Assembly: GCA_947467605.1 (NCBI GenBank)
Contig: CANIII010000003.1
Span: 1 to 64,000 of the forward strand
Reading direction: 5' to 3'
DNA: 64,000 bases
Origin: Acidobacteriota bacterium
GTDB lineage: Bacteria > Acidobacteriota > Vicinamibacteria > Vicinamibacterales > SCN-69-37
The position numbers and the translations under genes are program-made. Below are positions 53,135-61,371 of this stretch, one piece after another. The notes under the pieces were generated by a model. The model did no database searches, was not told the DNA's origin, and saw only the letters and a list, made by a program, of their open reading frames with translations. How positions within the stretch are numbered: position 1 is the stretch's first letter; each line of letters begins with the position of its first letter.

Positions 53135-53661
53135 TAGTCGATCCCATCCATCACGCCGATGTACGGCAACTGCCGGTACTGCTCGTCATAGTCGAGGCCG
53201 TAGCCCACGACGAAGAGATCCTCGATCGAGAACCCGGTGTATTCCACCGGTACTGCCACTTTGCGGCGCGAGGGTTTGCTCAACAGGCACGCGGTCCGCA
53301 ACGACTTCGGTGCGCGCGCCCAGAGAATTTCATGCAGATACGACAGCGTCAGGCCGGTATCAACGATGTCTTCGACGATGATGACGTGGCGGCCTTCGAT
53401 GCTGCGATCGAGGTCTTTCAGGAGGCGGACCTGGCCCGACGACTTCGACCCGGCGCCGTAGCTCGACACCGCGATGAAGTCCATCGTGACGGTGCCTGGA
53501 ATCTGGCGAACCAGATCAGCCAGAAACACAAACGCGCCTTTGAGGACCGCAATCACATGCACTGGTTCGTCGACGGGTACGTCACGGCGAATTTCCGCGC
53601 CAATTTGAGCGATGCGGGCGGCGATCTGCTGTTCGGTGTAGAGCGTGGTGCCGAGTTTCAT
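53134..53661 (-). CDS. hpt: Hypoxanthine phosphoribosyltransferase
   Basis: The 175-residue enzyme has the PRPP-binding motif VIIVEDIVDTGLTL, the flexible-loop motif DFIAVSSYG, and the purine-contacting FVVGYGLDYDEQYR near the C-terminus. It converts hypoxanthine or guanine plus PRPP to IMP or GMP. Length is typical. It overlaps the upstream deaminase gene by 4 bp and rpiB by one base, so nucleobase recycling is coupled to pentose-phosphate use. Confidence 0.94.
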   Translation of the reverse strand: MKLGTTLYTEQQIAARIAQIGAEIRRDVPVDEPVHVIAVLKGAFVFLADLVRQIPGTVTMDFIAVSSYGAGSKSSGQVRLLKDLDRSIEGRHVIIVEDIVDTGLTLSYLHEILWARAPKSLRTACLLSKPSRRKVAVPVEYTGFSIEDLFVVGYGLDYDEQYRQLPYIGVMDGID

Positions 53662-55064
53662 TTCACGGAACTCCTGACCCGTTCGGCCATCGCGCGCGCG
53701 TCACGCAAGACATCCGCGCGGCGCAGCGTGGTCACCTGTCGATCCTTCATCAAGACCTTGCCGGCCACGACCGTGTTACGCACATCGTCACCGCGGGTGA
53801 CATACACCAGCTGCGACACGGCGTCGAACATGGGCGTCTGGCGCGCGCCATCCATCGAGACGGTGATGATGTCGGCCTGTTTGCCCACTTCCAGGCTGCC
53901 GATCTTCGTGCCCATGCCGAGCACGTCTGCCCCGCCCCGGGTGGCCAGATCGAGCGCCTGAGACGCCGGCATCGCGCGCGGGTCCATGTTGGCAAGCTTG
54001 TGGAGGAACGCGGCCTGACGCATGGCCTCGAACATGTCCATGTCGTTGTTGCTGGCGGCTCCATCAGTGCCCAGCCCCGTGTGGATGCCGGCCTTGATCC
54101 ACTTCAGGATCTGGGCTGTGCCACTGGCCAGCTTCATGTTGCTTTCGGGATTGTGCGAGAGACCAACGCCGCGCTTGGCCAGAATCGCCATGTCTTTGTC
54201 ATCGACCCACACGCCGTGGGCGCCGACCGACTTCCCTGTCCACACACCCAGCGACTCAAGCAGCGCGGTGGGCGTCATGTGAAAGCGCGCGTCGATCTGC
54301 TTCTGTTCGTCCTGGGTCTCCGAGAGATGAATCAGCATCGGGACGTCGTACTTATTGGCGAGCGCGCGCACCGCTTTCAGGGTCTCTGGCTCGAGCGTGT
54401 AGGGCGCGTGCGGCGCCACCGCCGGCGTGACCAGCGCATCGGCCTTCCACTTCTGAATGAACGCTTCCGCTCGCGCAAGGCCTTCTTCTGGCGTTGCGGC
54501 GTCGGCGACCGGGAACTTGATGACACTCTCACCGAGGACGCCACGCAGGCCCGCTTCACGCGTCACCTCGGCGACGTCATCCTCGAAATAGTACATGTCG
54601 GTGAACGTGGTCGTGCCCGACTCGATCATCTCGAGTGCGGCGAGCCTCGTGCCCACCCGCACAAAGTCGGGCGACACATTCTTCTTCTCTGCCGGGAAGA
54701 TGTATTGATTCAGCCAGTCCATCAGCGCGAGGTCACTGCCAAGCCCGCGAAACAGCGTCATTGCCGCGTGCGTGTGCGTGTTGATCAGGCCGGGCAGCAC
54801 GACCTGGCCGCGCGCATCGATCGTCTCGGCGCCGTCAAACTTCGCGGCAATGTTTTCGGCCGTGTCGATCGCCACAATCACGTCGCGGTTGATCGCAACC
54901 GCACCATTGGGAATCACGCGCCTCATGGCGTCCTCGGTCACGACCGTGCCGCCAGTGACCACCAGCGTCACGGGCGTGCGGGCCTGTCCGCGCGTCACAG
55001 CCAGCAGCGCGGCCGTCGTAACGATCAGCACGGTCGCAGGCAGAAGGATTCGGAGCGAGCGCAT
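53658..55064 (-). CDS. mtaD: MTA/SAH deaminase-family amidohydrolase with signal peptide
   Basis: The 468-residue enzyme carries the amidohydrolase metal site: GLINTHTHAAM, LIHLSETQ, GAHGVWVD and LGTDGAASNND. The pattern fits 5-methylthioadenosine/S-adenosylhomocysteine deaminase or the related TrzA/AtzA group. Unlike cytosolic relatives it begins with a hydrophobic export signal (about residues 5-28). It is the first gene of the mtaD-hpt-rpiB-deoC operon, and a deaminated nucleoside could feed the later steps. The substrate is inferred. Confidence 0.85.
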   Translation of the reverse strand: MRSLRILLPATVLIVTTAALLAVTRGQARTPVTLVVTGGTVVTEDAMRRVIPNGAVAINRDVIVAIDTAENIAAKFDGAETIDARGQVVLPGLINTHTHAAMTLFRGLGSDLALMDWLNQYIFPAEKKNVSPDFVRVGTRLAALEMIESGTTTFTDMYYFEDDVAEVTREAGLRGVLGESVIKFPVADAATPEEGLARAEAFIQKWKADALVTPAVAPHAPYTLEPETLKAVRALANKYDVPMLIHLSETQDEQKQIDARFHMTPTALLESLGVWTGKSVGAHGVWVDDKDMAILAKRGVGLSHNPESNMKLASGTAQILKWIKAGIHTGLGTDGAASNNDMDMFEAMRQAAFLHKLANMDPRAMPASQALDLATRGGADVLGMGTKIGSLEVGKQADIITVSMDGARQTPMFDAVSQLVYVTRGDDVRNTVVAGKVLMKDRQVTTLRRADVLRDARAMAERVRSSVK

Positions 55065-55127
55065 TGCTGTGAATTCTATCTAAATGCTCCCCGCCAGAGT
55101 GCAGGTCTGCGGTGTATATTCACGGGA

Positions 55128-55751
55128 ATGCCCGTGCATGTGATTGATCACCCGGTGGCGCAGGACGCCCTGGCGTCGTTGCGCGACAAGACGACCGAGA
55201 CCGGCCGCTTTCGGCAACTGGCTCGTCGGATCAGCTTGATCCTTGCGACCGAAGCCAGCCGAAGCTTGAAAACGGCCCCGGTATCGATCGAGACGCCGCT
55301 GGAGACGACGGCGTGCCGGCAGTTACAGGCGGACATCGTTGTGGTACCGGTCCTCAGAGCTGGGCTTGGGATGCTCGAGGCCGTGCTGGAGATTCTGCCG
55401 CACGCGCGTGTCGGGCATATTGGCCTGCAGCGCGATGAGCAGACAGCCGTCGCGTCGCAGTACTACAAGAAGCTCCCGCCCGATCTGTCGCACTCGACGG
55501 CGATCATCGTGGATCCCATGCTCGCGACCGGCGGCAGTGCCGTGGCGGCCATCACGATGCTCCAACGCGCGGGCGCCGAGGACATTCGCCTCATCTGCAT
55601 CGTGGCCGCACCCGAGGGGATTGCGGAGGTCGAACGCGCGCACCCCGGTGTGCACATCTTCACGCCGGCGATTGATCGCGAGCTCAACGCGCACAAGTTC
55701 ATCCTGCCGGGCCTCGGCGATTTCGGCGATCGACTCTACGGGACGGTGTAG
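55128..55751 (+). CDS. upp: Uracil phosphoribosyltransferase
   Basis: I start at the ATG at 55128; the long open frame upstream is antisense to mtaD. The 207-residue product shows VVPVLRAGLGM, the PRPP loop IIVDPMLATGGSAVAA and the C-terminal uracil-binding FGDRLYGTV. It makes UMP from uracil and PRPP. It is divergent from mtaD with 63 bp between starts, so both strands here serve nucleobase salvage. Confidence 0.94.
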   Translation: MPVHVIDHPVAQDALASLRDKTTETGRFRQLARRISLILATEASRSLKTAPVSIETPLETTACRQLQADIVVVPVLRAGLGMLEAVLEILPHARVGHIGLQRDEQTAVASQYYKKLPPDLSHSTAIIVDPMLATGGSAVAAITMLQRAGAEDIRLICIVAAPEGIAEVERAHPGVHIFTPAIDRELNAHKFILPGLGDFGDRLYGTV

Positions 55752-55753
55752 GT

Positions 55754-56548
55754 ATGACCGACTCGCGCACGTCGCTCACCGAGATCAGCCAGAACCGCAT
55801 CCTCGTGCGCGGCTACCCGCTTGACGAAATGATGGGGCGGCTCAGTTTTGGCGAGGCCATCTACCTGCTGCTCACGGGCGAACTGCCGAGCCCCTCGATT
55901 GGCCGCCTCGTCGAGGCGATGCTTGTGTCGTTCATTGATCATGGCGCCACACCGCCGTCCACACTCTCTGCGCGTAACGCCGCCACGACCGGCTCGTCAC
56001 TGCGGAGTTCTGTCGCCGCGGGCATTCTCGGATTCGGCCCCCACCACGGCGGTGACATCCTCGCGAGCCGAATGCGACTCGACGAAGCACTGACGCTGGT
56101 GCACAACGGCGCCGCCGTACAGGACGCCGCCGACACGCTCACCGAGCGCATGCTGGCCGCTGCGGAGATTCCGCCACCGGGATTTGGCCACCGCTTCCAC
56201 ACGAAAGACCCGCGCGCCTCTCGACTGATGCAACTCGCGCTCGAATTGGAAGTCGACGGTCAATACACACAGATGCTGCGCGCCATTGAGCGGTCGCTCG
56301 CAAAACATCCGGAGTTGAGTGCGCGTCACCTACCCATCAACGTCGACGGCGCGATCGCGGCGGTGTGCGGTGACCTCGGCCTGCCGCCGAGCACGGCCGA
56401 TGCGCTGCTCCTGATTTCGCGCGTGCCGGGCCTGGCCGCACACAGTCTCGAAGAGCAGAATCGCGAAGCACCGATGCGCGCGATCGATCCGTCGCACCAC
56501 AGCTACGACGGGCCGGCCGAACGACGACTGCCGGGTCGGCGAAAGTAA
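55754..56548 (+). CDS. Citryl-CoA lyase-like, short citrate synthase family protein
   Basis: The 264-residue protein matches only the compact citrate synthase fold: RGYPLDEMMGRLSFGEAIYLLL, the His-bearing GFGPHHGGD, the catalytic His/Arg region PPGFGHRFHTKDPR, and the final PINVDGAIAAV. At this length it lacks the extra domains of citrate synthase (about 370-430 residues) and resembles citryl-CoA lyase. It may cleave citryl-CoA to acetyl-CoA and oxaloacetate, or act on a related CoA thioester. It starts 2 bp after upp. Confidence 0.8.
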   Translation: MTDSRTSLTEISQNRILVRGYPLDEMMGRLSFGEAIYLLLTGELPSPSIGRLVEAMLVSFIDHGATPPSTLSARNAATTGSSLRSSVAAGILGFGPHHGGDILASRMRLDEALTLVHNGAAVQDAADTLTERMLAAAEIPPPGFGHRFHTKDPRASRLMQLALELEVDGQYTQMLRAIERSLAKHPELSARHLPINVDGAIAAVCGDLGLPPSTADALLLISRVPGLAAHSLEEQNREAPMRAIDPSHHSYDGPAERRLPGRRK

Positions 56549-56555
56549 GCCGTCG

Positions 56556-58970
56556 GTGAAGCGCCTCGCCCCATTCGCCTGGCTGGCGTATCTCATCGTC
56601 CCGATTGAAGGGTGGGGCCTGTTGCATGGCCGCCCGCTCGGCGCGATCGAAGCGCTCGCCTTGCTCGCCTTGCTGTGGCTGTGGTGGGTGCGCCGATCGC
56701 TCCCCTTCACGGTCCTTGCGGTTATCGCGCTCATTGCGAAAGTCGCGATCGGTGGCTGGCTCATCGCGCCGCGTGGCTTTGAGGCGCGTTACTACGCGAA
56801 TCCCACATTCACAGCCCCGATCGAGCACGGCGTCGAGCCGGCCGATGCTGGATCAACACGCACCGACCGACGATTGAGCTTCGGGCGGCCTGGTGATCCG
56901 CATTTGCCCGTGCACTTTCTCAACGACATCGCGCGTTTCAATTTCTACCTGCCGACGCAGCCGGCGCGCGAGTCGCTCCCAGTCTCGGTGAGCTGGGAGG
57001 GATGGGCGTACTCCCCGCGCGTCACGGTGAAACGCATCTACGTGCGCTCGCCTTCCGGCCAGGCCACCGTGACCATCGGCGAGACGGCGACCACGACGGT
57101 TCCCGCATCGAAAGATGAATGGACCGGATACGCATCGCTGCGCGCCGGATTTGAGCGCATCGTGATCACGCTGACGATTCCTCAAGGCGGCGATCGGACG
57201 TTCGACGCCGGCTGGCTCGTGAACGGCGAGGAACAGCCGTTTGATGAGACGACGATTTTTCGTCGCCAGCCGTCGAGCACCCAACTCAGCATTGGCGGCA
57301 TCGTGCGATGGGCGAGTATGGCGTTCGACGCGCTGCTACTGGCCACGCTGCTCGTTGGCGTCGTCAGCGCCATCGCGAGCATCTGGCAGCGGATGACCAT
57401 CGCGCCAACGGTGCGTGACGGCATCGCCATTCTCTCGGCCCTCGCTATCGCCGACGCGCTGCTCTTCGCACGGCCCGTACTGCATGCCATGGTCACACTC
57501 TCGGGCGGCGACGACTGGCTCTCGTACGAAACCATGGCGCGCGATATCGGTCTGCACGGGTTGTGGATGACGCGAGGGGCGGCGCTCGGTCAGGGGCAAC
57601 CGTTTTACTTCCAGCCGCTCTACGCGTACTTCGTCGCCGGCCTCCATTGGATCTTCGGCGATGGCCTGTACGGCATCTACCTTGTGCAGCGACTCTTCGT
57701 CGGCGCCACGGTGATGGCCCTGTGGCGCACGACCGCGACACTGTTCGGCGACCGTGTCGGCGTCACCGGCCTGGTCGTGGCCATCGTCTTTGTGTTCGAG
57801 AAGGTCGCGCCGTGGAGCGGATTCCTGCTCACCGAGCTGCTGTTCGTGCCACTCGCGTGCATCTGGACGTGGCAACTCGTTCAACTGGCGCGCCGCCCAT
57901 CACCGACCATCGCCACGGCAGCCGGCGTTGGTGTCGTCGGCGGCTTCGCGGTGCTGGCGCGATCCACGCTGATGCTGTCGTGGCCGATCGCACTGCCGCT
58001 CACAGGCCTCGCGCTCTGGCGAACGAAGCGCGCCGGTCGCACCGTCATCGTCCTGGCCCTGGCCCTCATCGCGGTGACGTCACTCGCCACGTATCGCAAT
58101 TGGGTCGTGTCGGCGAAGGCCGTCATGATCGCGTCGAGCGGCTCGATCAACTTCTATCTCGGCAATCAGCCACCGATGAAGATTGAGATCCCCGCGGATC
58201 ACAAGACGCAGTACGTGTCACTGGGTCTTGATGAGAACGTGCAGGTCTCGCTGGAGTATGGCCGCCAGCACCCGCGAGCATTCTTCGATGGCTGGCGCAA
58301 GAAGGCCATTTACGCGCTGGGATGGTTTGGCGATCTCGCACCGGAGATGGGGCGGTCCGACTTCTTCATCGCCATGTGGGTCATGGCACTCATTGGCCTT
58401 CTCGTCTGGATGCGCGGTCCATCCTGGCTACCGCCTGTCGGAATGGCGGGTCTCATTCCCCTGGGCATAGCGCTCGCGCAGTTCGTGGCGCTCGTCATCG
58501 TCTTTCCCACGGCTGGCGATCGACTGATCCTGCCCCTCTACGCGTTGTTGATTCCGTATGTGGCGATCGCGGCAATTGCCGCTCTGTCTGTTATTCCATC
58601 CGCCGCATGGCAGTCGCTGCTGCGAATGGTACGCACACGGGCCGGCTTCGTCGCCGGCGTGCTCCTGCTCGCGGTTGGTGGGTGGGCGACGGCGACGGGT
58701 GTCGTCGCGCTCAAGCCCGACCTGATCGTGGTCGTGATCGCTATCGTGGTCTGGATCATCGCGGCCCGTGGCCTTCCACAACTGCCGCCCCTGATCCCGC
58801 TCGTCTTGGGTACGGTGGCGGTTGGCGTCTCGGTCTGGGCGGCCGCCGAAGGCACGGTTGCCGCACTCACGACGGCACGATTGGACGCCCTCTTCCTGGC
58901 GGTCGTCCTCGCGGGAGCGGCACTATATGCGAATGTATGGAAGCGCTCGGAACAAGACAAGCAGCAATGA
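56556..58970 (+). CDS. Multi-spanning glycosyltransferase-like protein with PA14-like domain
   Basis: The 804-residue protein begins at a GTG. Two or three N-terminal spans precede a periplasmic beta domain (about 72-240) with EARYYANPTF and VSWEGWAYSP, which resembles a PA14 carbohydrate-binding domain. Then come about ten spans with the GDDWLSYETMARDIGLHG and GQPFYFQPLYAYFVAGLHW segments of GT-C (PMT/ArnT-like) glycosyltransferases. It probably moves a sugar from a lipid carrier in the periplasm. It lies 7 bp after the citryl-CoA lyase-like gene and 16 bp before the lipoprotein gene. Confidence 0.75.
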   Translation: MKRLAPFAWLAYLIVPIEGWGLLHGRPLGAIEALALLALLWLWWVRRSLPFTVLAVIALIAKVAIGGWLIAPRGFEARYYANPTFTAPIEHGVEPADAGSTRTDRRLSFGRPGDPHLPVHFLNDIARFNFYLPTQPARESLPVSVSWEGWAYSPRVTVKRIYVRSPSGQATVTIGETATTTVPASKDEWTGYASLRAGFERIVITLTIPQGGDRTFDAGWLVNGEEQPFDETTIFRRQPSSTQLSIGGIVRWASMAFDALLLATLLVGVVSAIASIWQRMTIAPTVRDGIAILSALAIADALLFARPVLHAMVTLSGGDDWLSYETMARDIGLHGLWMTRGAALGQGQPFYFQPLYAYFVAGLHWIFGDGLYGIYLVQRLFVGATVMALWRTTATLFGDRVGVTGLVVAIVFVFEKVAPWSGFLLTELLFVPLACIWTWQLVQLARRPSPTIATAAGVGVVGGFAVLARSTLMLSWPIALPLTGLALWRTKRAGRTVIVLALALIAVTSLATYRNWVVSAKAVMIASSGSINFYLGNQPPMKIEIPADHKTQYVSLGLDENVQVSLEYGRQHPRAFFDGWRKKAIYALGWFGDLAPEMGRSDFFIAMWVMALIGLLVWMRGPSWLPPVGMAGLIPLGIALAQFVALVIVFPTAGDRLILPLYALLIPYVAIAAIAALSVIPSAAWQSLLRMVRTRAGFVAGVLLLAVGGWATATGVVALKPDLIVVVIAIVVWIIAARGLPQLPPLIPLVLGTVAVGVSVWAAAEGTVAALTTARLDALFLAVVLAGAALYANVWKRSEQDKQQ

Positions 58971-58986
58971 TTATTCGGAGGTCATC

Positions 58987-59790
58987 GTGAATCGCGTCAT
59001 CATGAAGTTCGTCACAGGTGTTGCCCTACTCAGTCTCGTCGGCGTGGTCTCCGGCTGCTCATCGGCACAGCCACCGGCCAAGGACATCGCGCTCGCCAAA
59101 ACGAAGCTCGAGGCGGCGAACGCCTCCGCCGCGGTCAGTCTGGCCCCCGAGTCGTTGCGGGCGGCGCAGGCCGCGCAGTATGCGCTGGAGGCCGAGCTCG
59201 CACGGCAATCGTCGAAGTGGTTCAAGTCGTACGAGGCGACCACTGAGCTCGCGACCGCCGCGCAGGCCGCCGCGGATCGCGCGGTGGCCGAGGCCACCGC
59301 GGCGCGTGACGAAACACTTGCCGCCGCAAATGCCAACACGGAAGATCGTCGCGGTCCTAACCTGTTTCAGAACGGCAGCTTCGCTGATGGGCTCAAGGAA
59401 TGGAACCTGCATCCCGACTCAGACACCACGCTAAGCGTAGACACCGTGGGCACCAATCAGCGCGCGTGGCACGCCAAATACCGCAAAGGCAACTGGAGCG
59501 TCATCTATCAGGAATTTCCGCTGCAGCCAGACACGGTCTATGTGTACGAAGCATGGGTCAAGACGACGGCGCCGATTGTGGCGCTGTATTGGCAGTCGGA
59601 CATCGGCCGGTACCACCAGATTGACCACGCGTATCCTGAGTGGACGCACCTGCGATACGTCTTCATCACACCGCATTGGGACGGCAAGCCGTACCGCACG
59701 GGCTTCAATCCTGTGTTGATGAAGGGCCCGGGCGAGGCCTGGCTCAGGGACCTGCGGATCTCGGTGTTTCAACCTAAGACGAAGCGATGA
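58987..59790 (+). CDS. Lipoprotein with DUF4398-like helix and carbohydrate-binding-like domain
   Basis: I choose the GTG at 58987, 5 nt after GGAGG (an ATG follows at 59002). The 267-residue product has a lipobox (VVSGC), an Ala/Glu-rich coiled-coil region (about 30-110) like DUF4398, and then a galactose-binding-like module starting NLFQNGSFADGLKEWN, as in CBM4/9-type domains. It should sit at the membrane facing the periplasm or surface and bind glycan. It is between the GT-C protein and a small membrane protein in a tight operon. Confidence 0.78.
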   Translation: MNRVIMKFVTGVALLSLVGVVSGCSSAQPPAKDIALAKTKLEAANASAAVSLAPESLRAAQAAQYALEAELARQSSKWFKSYEATTELATAAQAAADRAVAEATAARDETLAAANANTEDRRGPNLFQNGSFADGLKEWNLHPDSDTTLSVDTVGTNQRAWHAKYRKGNWSVIYQEFPLQPDTVYVYEAWVKTTAPIVALYWQSDIGRYHQIDHAYPEWTHLRYVFITPHWDGKPYRTGFNPVLMKGPGEAWLRDLRISVFQPKTKR

Positions 59791-60164
59791 CATCAGCGGC
59801 GCGACTGCCGGCGCTGCTCTTCGCCTACGTCGCGGCCAGCTTCCTCCATCACGCGCACAACGCGTGGTATCTCACGTGGTATCCCAACATGCCGCGCTGG
59901 CTCTCGCCAGCCGGCGTGATGTTGGCATGGTCGATTGAAACGGCCATCGGCATGGCCGGATACGCGCCCTTCACGCGCGATCGTCGCACTTTGGGATCGG
60001 CGTTGATCGGTCTCTACGCGGCGGCCGGGCTCGGCGGTCTTGATCACTACACACTGGCGCCGATGACGCATCACTCGTTTGCGATGAATGTCTCCATCTG
60101 GGTCGAAGTGGCTACCGCCGCGATGTTGTTGCTCGCGGTGTTGTTTCACGCTCGCCAGCGCTGA
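59787..60164 (+). CDS. Small four-span membrane protein, unknown
   Basis: This 125-residue protein has four predicted spans. Several His residues lie at the membrane borders (FLHHAHNAWYLTWY, GGLDHYTLAPMTHHSF), reminiscent of metal or heme ligands. No family recognised. Its start overlaps the lipoprotein stop (ATGA), so it is the third gene of the glycosyltransferase operon. Its last 53 bp overlap the convergent VWA gene. Confidence 0.65.
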   Translation: MTSAARLPALLFAYVAASFLHHAHNAWYLTWYPNMPRWLSPAGVMLAWSIETAIGMAGYAPFTRDRRTLGSALIGLYAAAGLGGLDHYTLAPMTHHSFAMNVSIWVEVATAAMLLLAVLFHARQR

Positions 60165-61206
60165 CGCCAGCGAAGTAACTCGCGCGGGCTCGTACGGTGA
60201 GCCCTGATCGCCCCGGCAGCTTCACCTTGATCGCGTGCTCTTTGTTGTCGAGCGCGGCCGGTGTGAACGCGAGCAGATACTGATGGTGCAGTTCGTCCGA
60301 CAGATGCCGGAAGGTTGTGGCCATGTCGACGGCGCCACGCATCTCCGTGTAGACGCCGCCGCTCGACGCGGCCAGATCTTTCAGACCGGGATCGGGCACG
60401 GCGGCACTGAAGGCCATGCACGGGCGGTCATCACCGCGGCCACCGCGGCCACCTCGACCTCCGCCGCCACGCCCGCCGCCGCCGCGCCCTTGCCCACCGC
60501 CTCCGCGCTGCGCTCGCCGAACAGCGTCGTCACTGACTCCCCCGCTGCTGCAGGTGACGATGACGCCGACCGTGTAGATCGTGACGCCGGCCTGTTCGGC
60601 TCGAATCTTCAGCGCGGCGAGTGTGATGTTGTCAGGTGTGGGATCCGGGCTGTCGGTGCCATCTGTGAACAGCATCAGCACTCGTCGACCGGTCTCATTT
60701 GCCAGCGCGTCGATCGCCGCCGCGGCCGCGTTCCACAACGGTGTGGGGCCCGCCTCAACGGTCTCTGCCTGCAGGGCCTTCGCCAGCGCGATGCGATCAT
60801 TTGTAAATATCGTGGGCTCAAACCGCGTCGTCGCCGCAAAGGTCCCGATCCGCACGCGATCTGCGGCCGTCAGCCCGTAGATGAACTCCAGAGCAGCGCC
60901 CCGCTCAAGATCCAGTGCATAGGATCCGGCGCCGCTGCGGTCGAGCATCAGCACGGCCGTGAGCGGCTGTAGCTCCGTGCTAAACGCTGTGAGCGTTTGC
61001 TTCCTGCCGTTGTCGTTGACTTCAAAATTGTCGCGGGTCAGATCAGTAACAAAGTGGCCGGTCTTGTCGGTGACCGAGGCATAGACGAGCACCGACTGCG
61101 CATCGCCGCGGAAGGTCTGGCTCTGCGCGGACACGCGCACGTCGCTCCCCTGCTGTACGGTGATGGCGCACACGAGGACGAATCCGAGGGCCTTGCCTCT
61201 GACCAT
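60112..61206 (-). CDS. Acidobacterial VWFA-type exported protein
   Basis: The 364-residue protein has a signal peptide (about 1-28), then the VWA-type fold as in the Acidobacteria-enriched VWFA family (VYASVTDKTGHFVTDLTRDNF, TAVLMLDRSGAGS, VLMLFTDGTDSPDP). The metal-site motif is DRSGA rather than DxSxS, so one Ser is missing. An Arg/Gly low-complexity loop (about 235-260) splits the domain. Its role is unknown; family members are secreted and numerous in Acidobacteriota. It is divergent from the 48-residue ORF. Confidence 0.85.
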   Translation of the reverse strand: MVRGKALGFVLVCAITVQQGSDVRVSAQSQTFRGDAQSVLVYASVTDKTGHFVTDLTRDNFEVNDNGRKQTLTAFSTELQPLTAVLMLDRSGAGSYALDLERGAALEFIYGLTAADRVRIGTFAATTRFEPTIFTNDRIALAKALQAETVEAGPTPLWNAAAAAIDALANETGRRVLMLFTDGTDSPDPTPDNITLAALKIRAEQAGVTIYTVGVIVTCSSGGVSDDAVRRAQRGGGGQGRGGGGRGGGGRGGRGGRGDDRPCMAFSAAVPDPGLKDLAASSGGVYTEMRGAVDMATTFRHLSDELHHQYLLAFTPAALDNKEHAIKVKLPGRSGLTVRARASYFAGVSAGERETTPRATTSRR

Positions 61207-61217
61207 GGCTTGAGCTT

Positions 61218-61364
61218 ATGTCACAATCAAGGTCGATGGATTTCGTCGATTCCACATCGTTCCGGCTGTTCTTCGTCGTCGTGGTCGGCGGCATGGCGAC
61301 CCTTGCGGCCGCGGTTGCCGTAATCGTTGCGGTGTTGCTGCGGTTTCGGGCCAAGGCTCGCTAG
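61218..61364 (+). CDS. 48-residue single-span protein, tentative
   Basis: An ATG at 61218 opens a 48-codon frame with one strong hydrophobic helix (about residues 15-41) and a basic tail (RFRAKAR). It fills the gap between the VWA gene start and the end of the FG-GAP gene. No clear ribosome binding site is seen, and it may be chance. Confidence 0.35.
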   Translation: MSQSRSMDFVDSTSFRLFFVVVVGGMATLAAAVAVIVAVLLRFRAKAR

Positions 61365-61371
61365 CGCAGGA

